A DNA stretch of 64,000 nt, from contig NC_079387.1 of NCBI RefSeq assembly GCF_021018895.1, positions 8,150,083 to 8,214,082 on the forward strand. Reading direction: 5' to 3'. Made by a program: the position numbers and the translations under genes. This document shows, in pieces, positions 11,251-22,365 of this stretch (within the stretch, counting starts at the first letter, position 1; each line of letters opens with the position of its first letter). Origin of the DNA: Seriola aureovittata (taxonomy: Eukaryota; Chordata; Actinopteri; Carangiformes; Carangidae). Under the pieces are notes generated by a model that saw only the letters and a list, made by a program, of their open reading frames with translations, did no database searches and was not told the DNA's origin.

Positions 11251-12704
11251 TTAAATCTCTTTCTGAGAACGCTCAGTGGGAAGCATTAACCCAGATAAGG
11301 ACCAAGTAAAGGTAATTTCAAGGTTAAAAATGTTTATCTTGATAATAAGATCACATCACTCACCCACATGTACATCGCTCCATGAGATGCTACCAGGACC
11401 CGTGCAGTTTAACGTGAACCCTATCTCATATGTATTCATTAGTTCACTCAATCTCACGGACACCCCGAGATATTATCTTGATTCTGCACATTAAGCATAT
11501 GTCAGAGCTGGGTAAAGTGTAATTTCAGACATGACATATCGATTCTTATCCCTTTCAGACGTTTGATGATTTATTGCATGCCATTTCTGTCAGTCGAGCG
11601 GGAGAACATTCATCAATATTTTGTGCTTACATTTTTTAAGACAGAGGGCAGGGCAGGACCAAGATTATTCAAAGTCATGAAACATTCATGTCATATGCTT
11701 ATTTTTTAATAAGATTCATTACTGTGTGGAGTACATGATATTCGCTCATGTGCTTTTCGACTTCATTTAGACGGGAAAACTTTCAGGACAGATGTCATGT
11801 ATAATTTTTCTACTAGAATATGCCTTGAAGCTCATGTATGTGTGATGGTGTTATATTTGATTAGTCAAACATATATGAATGTAGAAGTTAGACTTTGCTT
11901 TAGAGGACGAATCAAGGTTGAAGATGACGCAGGACTATCTTCATATTAGTATTTCCTTACCAGCCCTGGAATACAACTTCAAAGACGAGATTATTATTTG
12001 GGGTTTATTTGGTTTTATTTAAACCCACAGATATTATGACACAGCGCGCTCGCAGGCATATTCTGTTTGTAACATCCCCAAAAAGACGTTCCTGTCACTG
12101 AATTATATAACAAATCTTTGTTGTCATCATCTTCATCATCATGGCAGGCCGCCGCTGCCCCAGAGAAAACTTTGAAACCTCTGAAATTTACTCAGACATA
12201 TTCTGGGTTAGAGCTCCACAAATAGAGCTTTTTTTGCATAGGCTGGAGGAGAGGGCTATGGGCAAATTGCTTAGGTTAATGACTTTGTGAATTATTCATG
12301 TTCAGGTCTAAGTGAAATGGGGGAGTCTGAGTAATCTGGCCGACAGTGGTAGTCATGGTACATTTTTTGCACTTGCGACTAAAAAACGGATTTCCTACCT
12401 GATGTGAAGCGGGAACAGGTCTTCTTTTGATCCTACATAGTATTCCAGTTTTCTCCTTTTCCTCTTTAGAAGTCTTCAGGTTTTAATTGTTTCACAGTGT
12501 TGAATCAAAGGGGATTGAATTTGGCTTTTGACACCAATCAACAGAAAAAGTGAAAGCAGACTTCTACAAAATGATCCAAATTATAGTTAATAGTTTAATA
12601 CACATGTAGGGACTTACAAAATACAGCTAAATAAAAGAGTGTTTTATTTCATATATCTAAAGATAACTACATTTACCATAATCTTTTGTTTGTTGTTACT
12701 TGCA
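11250..12704. other. Non-coding, nothing recognised
   Basis: AT-leaning unique DNA. A short TCATCATCTTCATCATCATG stretch is at about 12125-12145. No exon is supported. Confidence 0.45.
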
Positions 12705-12719
12705 GTGTTCTGTTTATTC

Positions 12720-12999
12720 AGCCAATATGCTTTCGGTTTGTTTTGAGTCATGTGATGTAAACCAATCTGTTTTCAGGAAGCGTTTAACTCTTAGCCAATC
12801 AGAGATCAGCTTGGAGGAAAATAGGGAAGGAGAAGGAGGAGCAAGTGAAGAAGAAGGGGTGTGTGCAACACATGGAGCAGTGACAGGTAAGTTTATTATG
12901 ACTAATATTTATATATATAAAATAAATATAAAATACTAAAGTATCGGCGCAAGTATTCTCTTGCATTTAAAAGTCAGTTACTCAGTTTTCCGGAAGTTG
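12720..12999 (+). promoter_or_regulatory. Candidate promoter: CCAAT boxes, M-box-like and ETS motifs
   Basis: Three CCAAT pentamers occur in plus orientation (12722-12726, 12762-12766, 12795-12799). The third sits in AGCCAATCAGAG, a good NF-Y match. TCATGTGAT near 12749 resembles an E-box/M-box. A GGA-rich stretch spans 12818-12858. CCGGAAGT at 12990-12997 is a consensus ETS/GABP site, and an AT-rich TATATATAAAATAAATA stretch lies near 12910. These precede a CpG-rich block at 13040. A consensus donor (CAG|GTAAGT, break after 12886) and an acceptor-like TACTTGCAG ending at 12704 mean part of this could instead be an exon (12705-12886). Promoter activity is inferred from motif clustering only. 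Confidence 0.35.
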
Positions 13000-13039
13000 A
13001 AAGTGGAAATCCGGTCTGATAAACTGCATGTGTTTTCAG

Positions 13040-13285
13040 TCCCTGTGTGAAAAGTGTAACTCGGACTGTAAAACGTGGACGTTGAAGCCAGCACCGTCTG
13101 GAGTGACAGTCAGCTGTGATCGCCAGCCACACGTTTCACAGAGGACTGGAAGGAAAGGAGGACGTCGCTGGAGCGCCGTTATCTGGCATCTGTTGCTTCT
13201 GCCTGTGAGGACAGACTCAGCCACTGGACCTGCTACATCATCTACCTGCTCCTGGACTCTTCTGACCTGCATGCGTCCTGGTCGC
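13040..13285 (+). ncRNA. Candidate non-coding or 5' UTR exon, CpG-rich
   Basis: TGTGTTTTCAG ends at 13039 (acceptor-like) and GTGAGT starts at 13286 (good donor). Between them the sequence is unusually GC- and CpG-rich for this window, with roughly a dozen CpGs. A plus frame is open across the block, but joining the upstream candidate exon (ending 12886) to 13040 in its open frame meets TGA within three codons, so a UTR or lncRNA exon is more likely than coding sequence. It could also be a TE-derived 5' exon, or a first exon with its start near the acceptor-like site. No product is recognised. Confidence 0.3.
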
Positions 13286-13485
13286 GTGAGTACCTGACTG
13301 TGTCAGTAGCCTTAAGTATCTAAGGATTGGTTTGTTTTTTTCATATGTGCACCAGCTCATGGGCCCCAACAGTTAGAAATCCAGGCGCTTGATAATAATT
13401 CAAACTGTTCCAAAGGTTGAACTGAATAACCACTCATTCTTGGATTGAGAGTTTTCTATTGTGTTTGATAAATAAGCTCATTCAG

Positions 13486-13565
13486 TTTCTCTATCTGATC
13501 TCTTATTTGTCCTGCGCTATTCCCTCTCACTGCATTTTCCACACAAACACACACACACACACACA
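13486..13565 (+). repeat. Short duplicated block (partner at 17828) plus (CA)n
   Basis: Positions 13486-13545 align with 17828-17893: both begin TTTCTCTATCTG, contain TCTTATTTGTC and CTATTCCCTCTC, and end GCATTTTCCACACA. There is one 5-base indel and a few substitutions. A (CA)n run follows at about 13547-13565. Confidence 0.6.
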
Positions 13566-14903
13566 TAGACACCGATAAACACACACATAGGTTTTTGGTT
13601 TGTCGTATGTTCTTTTGGTTAATTGCACTGGTATTGAATTTGTGTTTATTTAATATTGTGAAGCAACAGAAAAGCGGTTTGTTTTGAGCATAATTAAGAC
13701 TTGAGAGAATACCAGTGAAAGAAGAATATTTCTGAAAGGTTTATTTACATTAAAGACACTCACCATTGTTTCTGGGGGAATACAGACATTACTGGCAGTG
13801 TATGAGTGACGTAGTCCCACAGTGGATGCACCGCGCTATTATTTATTGAGAATTATTTTGTGGTTACACATGTTTATTTGTTACATTGTAGCCTGTAATA
13901 ATAACAACTACTGGTACAGGGAGGTTTAGCAAATTCAGCAACAAACGCTGAGTATTCTGAACCTGTGCATAAAAACTTTGAAATAGTAGCTCAGCTTAAT
14001 ATTTTACATCCAGTGGGAAGGAGGGGTTACACACCCCTAAATCATATTGGTTAGACATCACATAATTAGTTAAATGGAGATTACCTGTGTGGGGTCGATG
14101 GATTTAAATTTACTGTAATATAGATGCACCTGCATCTCGTGAGCTGCCAAAGCTGCATATAATGAATATTGACTTGGCCGGGTGGATATTTATGCAGATA
14201 ACAGTTTGTATTTTATATTTGTATGTTGGTCCTATAAAAATATGCTTACCATATCCATTTTTATTTAATTAGTGTTGAATATTATCCAGTTTATTTTCCA
14301 CTCAGAACATATTTGAGTGGTGCCGATGAAGGGATACTTGAGCTCAGCTGACAGGGCTGTGAGCGTCCATCAGACATCAAAGCTCGGGAGCCACGGCTAC
14401 AAAGCACCGTTACACTGTGTAACTTCAAAAATGAGCCAGACAATATTGGTTCTCAGTGAAAGTTTTGGTTTTATCTGACTGACTGTGAAGTGGTTTTAAT
14501 AGCTAATTTCCGTCGGAGTTCCCCATTTCTTAGAATGCCTGATTCCGCGAGAACAAGAGGAGTCAATTTCTTGAAATATGAATAGAATTAGTTTTGCGGA
14601 GGTCTTCGGTTTCAGTTGAATGTAGAGCAGGATTCATACTGTATTTATTCATCACACACAGCGCTTCAACGCTGGAAAAAAGAACGTTTCACTTAGAACA
14701 GTTCTAATACTGATTTCCATCCAAAATAAAACAGGCTAGTGTGGCATAGAAGTTGCATCATTTTATGATTTTTTTTTTTCCTTTGAACCTTCCAAAGATC
14801 AAACATATACATCCCATTATTTGTGGATTTACCTCAACGGGAGTCTTTTGCGTCATTTTTGAGTGTGCCCCCCCCCAACCCTCACAAAACCAACCACCCA
14901 CGC

Positions 14904-14906
<3 letters not shown>
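13566..14906. other. Non-coding, nothing recognised
   Basis: Unique AT-leaning sequence without convincing exon or repeat signal. Confidence 0.45.

Positions 14907-14940
<34 letters not shown>
14907..14940. repeat. (AC)17 microsatellite
   Basis: Uninterrupted AC for 34 bases, after a C-run and CCACCCACG stretch. Frames across it read as artificial Thr-His or Cys-Val repeats. Confidence 0.95.
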
Positions 14941-14943
<3 letters not shown>

Positions 14944-15081
14944 ATCATCCGCTCTGGCACAAATCACCTTTTCCGAAGAGATTGCCTCCTCCCTTGTGCA
15001 GTTTTAACTTCAATGGGGTTAGAAACACAATAACCTCATCTTCCCTTGAAATATAATCTGGGACTGTAAAGAAAAATGGAA

Positions 15082-15133
15082 AGAGAGAGAGAGAGGGAGA
15101 GAGAGATGGTGGTGGTGGTGGTGGTGATGGTGG
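15082..15133. repeat. (GA)n followed by (TGG)n
   Basis: GA dinucleotides run to about 15106, then TGG trinucleotides with one TGA interruption. The TGG part has many GG pairs and could form a weak two-tetrad G-quadruplex. Confidence 0.85.
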
Positions 15134-16281
15134 AGGGGAGCAAGCAGAAATGAGGGCAGGTGTAAGGGAGATAAGGAACGTTAGCTGTGCTCATAAGATG
15201 ATGATTCAGAAAAGGAAGGGTAGGGAACAGAGTTCAAATGGGCTGAGCTTTCAAACGGCGCCTTAATCATTCCCACCGTGTACAGCCTCTTAAGGTTTGC
15301 CAAAACCTCTGCAGGAGGAAAGGATGATTCCTGCATATAAAACTGGGGAATAGAGATCAGAATGGAGTTATATCACTGCAGGAGGACCTCATGCAGACAT
15401 GACCATACGACACATGGAAACATTTCACTGTAGAAGACGTAGCAGATATGTCTGTGTGCAGGTTCAGTCGACAAAGGAATCATTTGGCGTCACAGATGCA
15501 AAGCTGTGCCTGAATAAAAACACAATATCAGCTATTACACAGAATTAATAAAACCTGTCGAAAAACCACCGATGCCTTTCTCAAATTAGATTGGATTCAA
15601 AACTGCAGAGCTTTCTTTTAAAGCTTTAATTGCGTAGGACGATGCTTTAAAACGTTCAACTTATCAAATATCTGTCAGTTTCCTATTTAAATGTAAAAAA
15701 GAAAAAAGGAAGAAAGAGAGAAAGAAAAAGAGAAAACAGCTTGTACAAGACCACACACTGTATTCACTGTACTGTGTGATTTATGTCACAGATCAAACAC
15801 ACATAATACTGAAGAGTAACCATATCCTAGTTATTAAAATGTGCTTATTTTAACATCAATTCATCTGTCCTATTACTGGCTGCTCACCTGCGACTGAGTC
15901 ATCCTTCCGAGTTCACCTGACTCTTTCTTCCCAGCTCACATTAGCTTCCCTGTACTGAGTCCAATTTGGCTTTTTGTCAAGGACGCTCCTCCATTTACAA
16001 AGAGCAGAGAGGAGAAATGTTTTGGAGAAAGAAAATGCTTTCATTCAAAGGTTTCAATTTTGCATGTGATTGAGGTAAAGACCTGATTTGAACGCTTTGA
16101 AACATTAGCTACACACATCCAAGCTCTGTAACCAATACAGACTATTGGCGCTTTTTGTTTCATATAATGATCCGTATATGGAGAATAAGTGTTTGGATTT
16201 GATTATTTTTCCTGCAATCATGCAAAGTGACATCACCTCCTCCTTCAGTTGGGAGTGGGGCTTGTTCATTGGTAGCGATAT
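15134..16281. other. Non-coding, nothing recognised
   Basis: Unique sequence; a purine stretch lies at about 15697-15735. No gene evidence. Confidence 0.45.
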
Positions 16282-16307
16282 GGGGATATGGGGATGGGGG
16301 GAGAGGG
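16282..16307 (+). other. G-quadruplex motif
   Basis: Four G-runs (4, 4, 6 and 3 G) are separated by loops ATAT, AT and AGA, which fits the standard G3+N1-7 rule. It lies on the plus strand in otherwise ordinary sequence. Confidence 0.75.
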
Positions 16308-17827
16308 CTGCTGAGCCTGAAGCTGCTTCTGTTGGGTCTGATTTAGTATGAATAACTTACTAAAAGTTTGCCTGTATTGATTAAGCGTCAGCTAAAAGAG
16401 GAGCGACATGCTCTGAATTGTCTGTGAAGACATTAAGTAACTGATGTGAGTGGAGCAATAGTAGCCTGTTTCACTGTGGACTGAGCTGACAGTTTAACTA
16501 ACACCACTCAGAGACTACACCCACCTTCATCTGAGAAATATTGGTGCCATGCTGTCGCTTTTTCCCTTTCTCTCTCCTGTCTTTCTTTCCTTTTCTTCCA
16601 ATTTCGGAAGAACAATTCTGTTTAGGAGGGTGAGACATGATGCTCTCATCAACTTCAATGCAGTGCTAGCTTTGTACCGTTTCAGTTGGTTTGGGACCGG
16701 ACCAAACCATTTCATGTACCAAAGGGGGTGGGGGATGGATAAGGATATACAAGCATTACTCACCTTGTTGTTTTTGTGTGATAGTATGGGCAGAGATTGT
16801 TTCTGACACTCTGAGATATTTCCACCAGCTTTTAACAAGTGGATGTACTGTACTTTCTCTCTCCCTGTCGAGAGCGTAGACGGGTGGTTGAAGCATATCT
16901 TCCTTTATTAATTGACCAGAACTCTGTTGCTGTTTTCTTTTGAGAGATGATGTTTACAAGAGTTGCAGAAACAGAAAAAAAAGTTATCTCCCTCAGCATG
17001 TAGTAGTAGAAAGTTGAACCTAATATCATTCTGACCTACAAGCTAAAAAAAAAAAAAAGCAGAAGATACGTTTATGTCTAAAGTTAAGCAGTGAAAATGT
17101 TCTCTGCCTCATATTTGTATCTCCACTGCAGTTCACACTCTCCTGACAGCATCTTCTCCCAAGCTGCAAAGCTTTGCTGCTCTGAGCTTTCTGCCCAAGC
17201 ACAGTTCTTATCTGCCAAGAGACATTCACCCAGTTTAGTGAAGGACTTACAGACGTACAGACGGCTCAGCCCAGTTGACTTTACATGTTTAACTAGCCGC
17301 CCTGATTTCATACAACCTGAAGATATTAAATTGCAGCTTAGTGCCTAAGGATGGACTTGAAAACAACACTAGTGTTTGCAGAGAGCTAAGTGGATTAAAA
17401 CCAACATATAGACTTTCTTTACATCTCTCACGTGCATCAGATAGTTGGCTGAGAGCGAAATAAATGAACCGCAGTGATGGGAAAAGCTGTAAAGCGTGTC
17501 CCGCTCGACATACTTTAGAACACGAGATCAAGGCTCGCTCAATTAAGAATAATTTTCCATGGAGCTTTATGCTAATCCAGTGCAGCATTGCGAGCTACAC
17601 TGATGTACATATATAATACATGTTTGTCTATAGGAGAGAACATCTTCACGGCCTCATGGGTGTCACCGGCGACGTGTTGCAATCCCATCTCCTCTACTGT
17701 CTACCAGTGGTCTTCTCGACTCTGTTTCAGAATGACTCACACAGCTGGGGACTAAAAATAGCTCATAAGTCTCCCTCCTTGGCTCACAATCTCTCCCTCT
17801 TATCTCTTTACCCCCTCTCTGCTTCTG
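16308..17827. other. Non-coding, nothing recognised
   Basis: Several overlapping frames of 60-100 codons on both strands, none with a coherent protein pattern. An A14 run lies at 17045-17058. Confidence 0.45.
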
Positions 17828-17893
17828 TTTCTCTATCTGTTCTCCTCCTCTTATTTGTCTCGCACTATTCCCTCTCTCTGCATTTTCCACACA
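17828..17893 (+). repeat. Short duplicated block (partner at 13486)
   Basis: See the 13486 entry. This copy has five extra pyrimidines (TCCTC-type) after TTTCTCTATCTGTTC and is followed by TATACCCC rather than a CA array. Confidence 0.6.
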
Positions 17894-20800
17894 TATACCC
17901 CAAACTGGTGAATTAGAGAATGAATCATCAGTGTCCTCTGGAAAAGCAAAAAATAACACAGGAGAGGGGAGAAAAAAAAAAGGAGGGGAAAGATGATGTA
18001 GCACAGCTGGGAAACGATGAACTCGGAATATAGGTCATGGCGAGATGATATTATCAAAGCTTTAGACAAAGGCAAATGATATGGCTTCGTTCCACGTTTA
18101 TTATTATGCAAACGTAACCTACTTTGCCACCCGAATGTGCCCTGATATGATGCTGTATTTTTATTATCTATTAAAAAAAATAGCTAAGTCAAATTAATCC
18201 AAATGAAAATTGTTCAGCAAATTTGCTCTCCATACTGAAAAACTCAGTCTACTCGCACTCACTTGCACAGACTTTCACTTGGAAGCTGCAGAGTACAACT
18301 CTGGGCTTGTGCTGATGGTCACTGAGCTGGTCCACTGGAGCAGTTTGGGGGGGGGTTAAGTGACAAACTCAAAGGCACCTTGGAAGTAGTTGCTGATGGA
18401 GGACAGAGTTTCCACTGCACAAGACTTTATGTCATCCCACCAGGCTGATCTCAGCTTGAGATATGTGCAAGTCAATTGTCTTTTCTTTCATTCTTCATTT
18501 AAAGGTCCATGGTGTCCTGGAGTTTAGTTACACACCTGTCGATTATCAAACTTTATATGTATTTTTAAAAGTAGCAGTGGGAACAAAGAAGGGTTTAATC
18601 ATGTCTTATTAAACTTCATAACATGATTAGTGACAGAATTTGTAATTAGTTTAAATAGCAAACCATTTTTCTGCATGTATTAGTCCTGTTTTGTGTGGCC
18701 TGGGAGCAGTGTTGGTAGGGGTGCAGTGATGTAGCCCTTTGTGTGACCATGTCAATAATGTATTACTGGAAACTGACCTTAACGCTTCCATTAATGATCC
18801 AATCATTTGACTGCTGACTCACAATCTCTGTATTTCACAAGTTTGTGGTCAAATCACCATTTGGTATGGATATCCTCAAATTTAATGTGGCACGGTTTAT
18901 GGTACAATCCTGTTACCTGTTAACTTACCTGCCACGATGCATATTGCACCCTGTAGCCCATCTGATTAATGCTGCTCCAGACTCAGAGCTCATTGCAGTC
19001 AATTTGTTCACCTGTGGATGTACTTTGAACCATAGCACTGACCTTCAGGCGACCCTCTCCCAACCATTCACATGTTTAAAAAACATTTTCAGCACTCCAC
19101 AGTTTGCATTTTCAATGTTTGATAGTTCCATGAAATGCAGTAAATCTGTTTTTACAATTATTTGTTTTTTTTGCCATCCGGCAATGTTGGTATGGAGTGG
19201 AGACGGTCAGTGAGCCACAAGACGATTTTATGAGTTTGTATTAAAAAATATTGAAGTGGGTCCTTTTCCAAAATGACGTTTGTGGTCAGTTGCCTTGAGC
19301 TATTTTCCCTTGTTATTATCTGATATTTTTGAGGGAAATTTGAAAGTGATGTACAGATACTGATAAATAGTTATGTGTAGCTGATAGTATAAATAAACCT
19401 TTAGTGCAGGGATCCTTAAATGTGGTTTGCAAAATCTCATTAACTCTCTGTCATGTTAGCATTAATGTTCATTAAGGATGTGTAGTTGTATTTTGGATTC
19501 AGGAGTTTGGCTTACTACAACTCTATTAGGTTGTTTCTTTCATACTTATTGTTTATTGATTTGAAAATGTTTGCTTCAATTATATAATGAACAGTACAGA
19601 AATATAAACCTTAATTCATGTACATGAATTACCTGATTTTATGTACATTTTATACCTGATATTTCAGTATTGCCTGCAGGTGGTTTGAGATCTGCCATGT
19701 ATTCCATTATTCAACAACATATCAGCTGTATAATGGTCAGAATCTCACCTGCAGTCCTCTTCCTCGCCAACTAACTTTCCCTTTACCCACTGCTAGTAAG
19801 GAGCATTCATTCATCACTAAAACTAACAGACTTTCATCTGTGCATTTTCAAAAGCATCACCGAGTGGGCGCTTGGCAAGAAGAGCGAGTGGGAATTCCGT
19901 CCAGTGAACCTTGTGTACTTTCACTGGTTGCATACTAGCGGTGTTGATTTTGAGAGCTTTAGCTGCTAATAACAGGCACAGCTCCATATGACTCAATGCT
20001 GGCACCTGTACCACTTATGTGTTAACACAGAAACTGCACCGTGATATTAAACCCACCCACTCGGCTGTATAGAGGAGCAGTTTGTCCCTCAATTTAGGCA
20101 GATTGTAATCACTAATTAGATAAAGAGCAACTGAACCCCCCGTTTTAGCTTGAACCCGCCTTCATGAATTCAGAAAATGCACTTGATCTCCTTTCCTCTG
20201 CCTCTCCTGCCATCTATCAGACACATTTCAGAGATATAACATCTGACAGTCAAGAATTCAACTGTAGCTACATATGCAACTCTCGTTTTAATGTCCATAC
20301 TGTCCGGGAACGACTCATTTTTCATTTCATTTCATTAAATTGAAAGCAGGGACTTCAGTCCCCAGTATTTACATGTCGGGGTGGGGGTGGCAGTTGAACA
20401 TGAGGTTGCCTTAAGCGCACAGCGTCTGATGTTACCTTGTAGATGTTTCGCACATTGGATGCAGTTTAGATGAAAGATTTGCTCAGTTTTCTCTGGAAAA
20501 GGAAAAAAATAATGGTGCAATAAACATTACAGAATAAAAATAAATGTCACTTTATTAAACTAACACTGGAAAGTGAATTTAAAGCTATGTTACTCTTTTA
20601 GAATAAATAATTGTAGCAAAGGTGGTCGATTCTGCTTTGGATTCCTTAATATTCATGCTATTTGCTAGGGTCAGGACTTCCTCTGACAGACAATCATCCA
20701 TGTAAGCGTCAGGGACAAAAAGCAAAAGAAGAGTTATTTCACAGACCAAAAAAAGCAGCTTATTGGAAACCAAAACCGAAATGAACATTATATGATATTT

Positions 20801-22130
20801 CACGTATTTGTTATTTGATGCCAGTGACATAGAAAGTTTGCTTTGTCTGACTCATCTCTCTTCTCCTGCAGTTTCACCTGTTGCAGTTGCTCATTTTCTT
20901 TTCACTATAGCCAAGCTTTTCTTCAGCGTCTCCCAGTATATTGTGTTATAGATTTATCTTTTTTCCTCAGGCAGAGTTGAATTGCAGCCATGTGAAATGT
21001 TTTACAATCTACTTACTTACTGTATTTCAGCATCACTGAATTTTCTTTTCTTTCCTGAGCTTGTTAATAGCTAAACCCTTGAGAAATTTCTACCACAGTG
21101 TGCATTAGGCGCTCCTTCACTCACAAAATACGATTAGTAGGCAGTCCCAGTCGCTGACTGCGTAATTACAGTAGCTGCTGCCTTAGTAAATCAGACATTA
21201 ATTTCACACAGATTGCAAGTGCACGTTGCATGAAAGACACTGCAAAATATCCACGGCAACCTTCATTTACTGTATGCAAACCTGGTCCTGAATGATGTTG
21301 TTATCACAGTATGATGATTGTTTCTTTATGAAGTTTGACTGGTAGCTGTGTTTGGCTTCTGTAAATGTGCGGCTTCATTGTGAAACTCACAATGATAAAG
21401 GTTACGGTGGTAACTTTCTTTTGTGTCGTGTTTTATGAGCGAAAGGTTGACGCACTTCTTTGCTAATGAGACCAATTTAAGTTTTTGCTTTGTACACCAC
21501 TTACACAGCCAAACAGCGCTCCCTTCAAAGTAATACACGGGAATTGGAGAGAGTCAGAAAGCTCACTAACTAGCTCCCTTGTTGCTGCAACAGTTGGTGT
21601 AGCAATCAATAAAGCATGGACAGCTCTGCTCGGTGAATTATCAGCAGGGCTGAGGTGCATCTTTGACCAATCAGATGGCTTGGATGACAGTTCCTGTTGC
21701 GGAAATTATCAAAAGGACGGCTGAGTCCAGCTCCATATGTTAGATGGGTAGATGTGGATGGTGGATTTGTGTGGGAATTGTTACCGCCTCCACCTCATAT
21801 CTAAACCCATGACTGCCTCACAGGGTACAGCGCCTGTTCTTCATTGAGGTACAGACTCCGAGCCACTTCCTATCCATTTTTGATTGCTGCTGCGCCTGTC
21901 AGTCATAAGGTTTGGAGTGAAACCGTCACAGGCGTGTTATCCATCCTGGAGACAGTTTGACTTGACAGATTCACTTTGAGAGCCTGCAGGAGCAGCTCAG
22001 CACATCGAAGCAGTGAAATCATCAGGGTTTGTCAGGTGAAGGTAAAGACTAAGAGTTTTACACCACCTCAATGGTCTCGAGCGAAATTTTATTACACTTC
22101 TTTTGTGAAATTAACTTGTACCAGTTTTTT
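17894..22130. other. Long non-coding stretch
   Basis: About 4.2 kb with no gene or repeat family I recognise, apart from a 9-G run near 18347-18355 and a perfect palindrome at 19612-19631. TTAAAGGTCCATGGTGTCC at about 18505 weakly resembles the terminus of fish AAAGGTCC-type MITEs. Confidence 0.45.
19612..19631. repeat. 20-bp perfect palindrome
   Basis: The left half TAATTCATGT is exactly reverse-complementary to the right half, with no spacer. It could be chance in AT-rich DNA or a dyad binding site. Confidence 0.8.
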
Positions 22131-22365
22131 GCCATGTTAGCACAATGGCTCTAGAGTCAGCCAGCGTGGTGATCCACAACTTTGGTCCAGGCAGACGTTG
22201 ATGTGGTCCCCATCGTTGGCTCTCAGAAACTATTAGCCTTATTGGTTTTAAATATGGCACACACATTCATGCTCCCCAGATGATGAATCCCAATGACCTT
22301 GGTGATCCAACGACTTGTATTCCATGTAGTTTCATGCATCATTTATAAATATCTTAACAGAGCAG
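22131..22365 (+). repeat. Dispersed repeat, family shared with 45045 and 63908
   Basis: Shares in order GCCATG-TAGC, ATGGCTCTAG, a GTGGTGATCC region and ACTTTGGTCCAGGC with the copies at 45045-45240 (minus) and 63908-64000 (plus). Downstream it continues ATTCATGCTCCCCAGATGAT, GAATCCCAATGACCTTGGTG and ATCCA, matching my memory of a very abundant percomorph repeat. No coding capacity. Confidence 0.65.
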
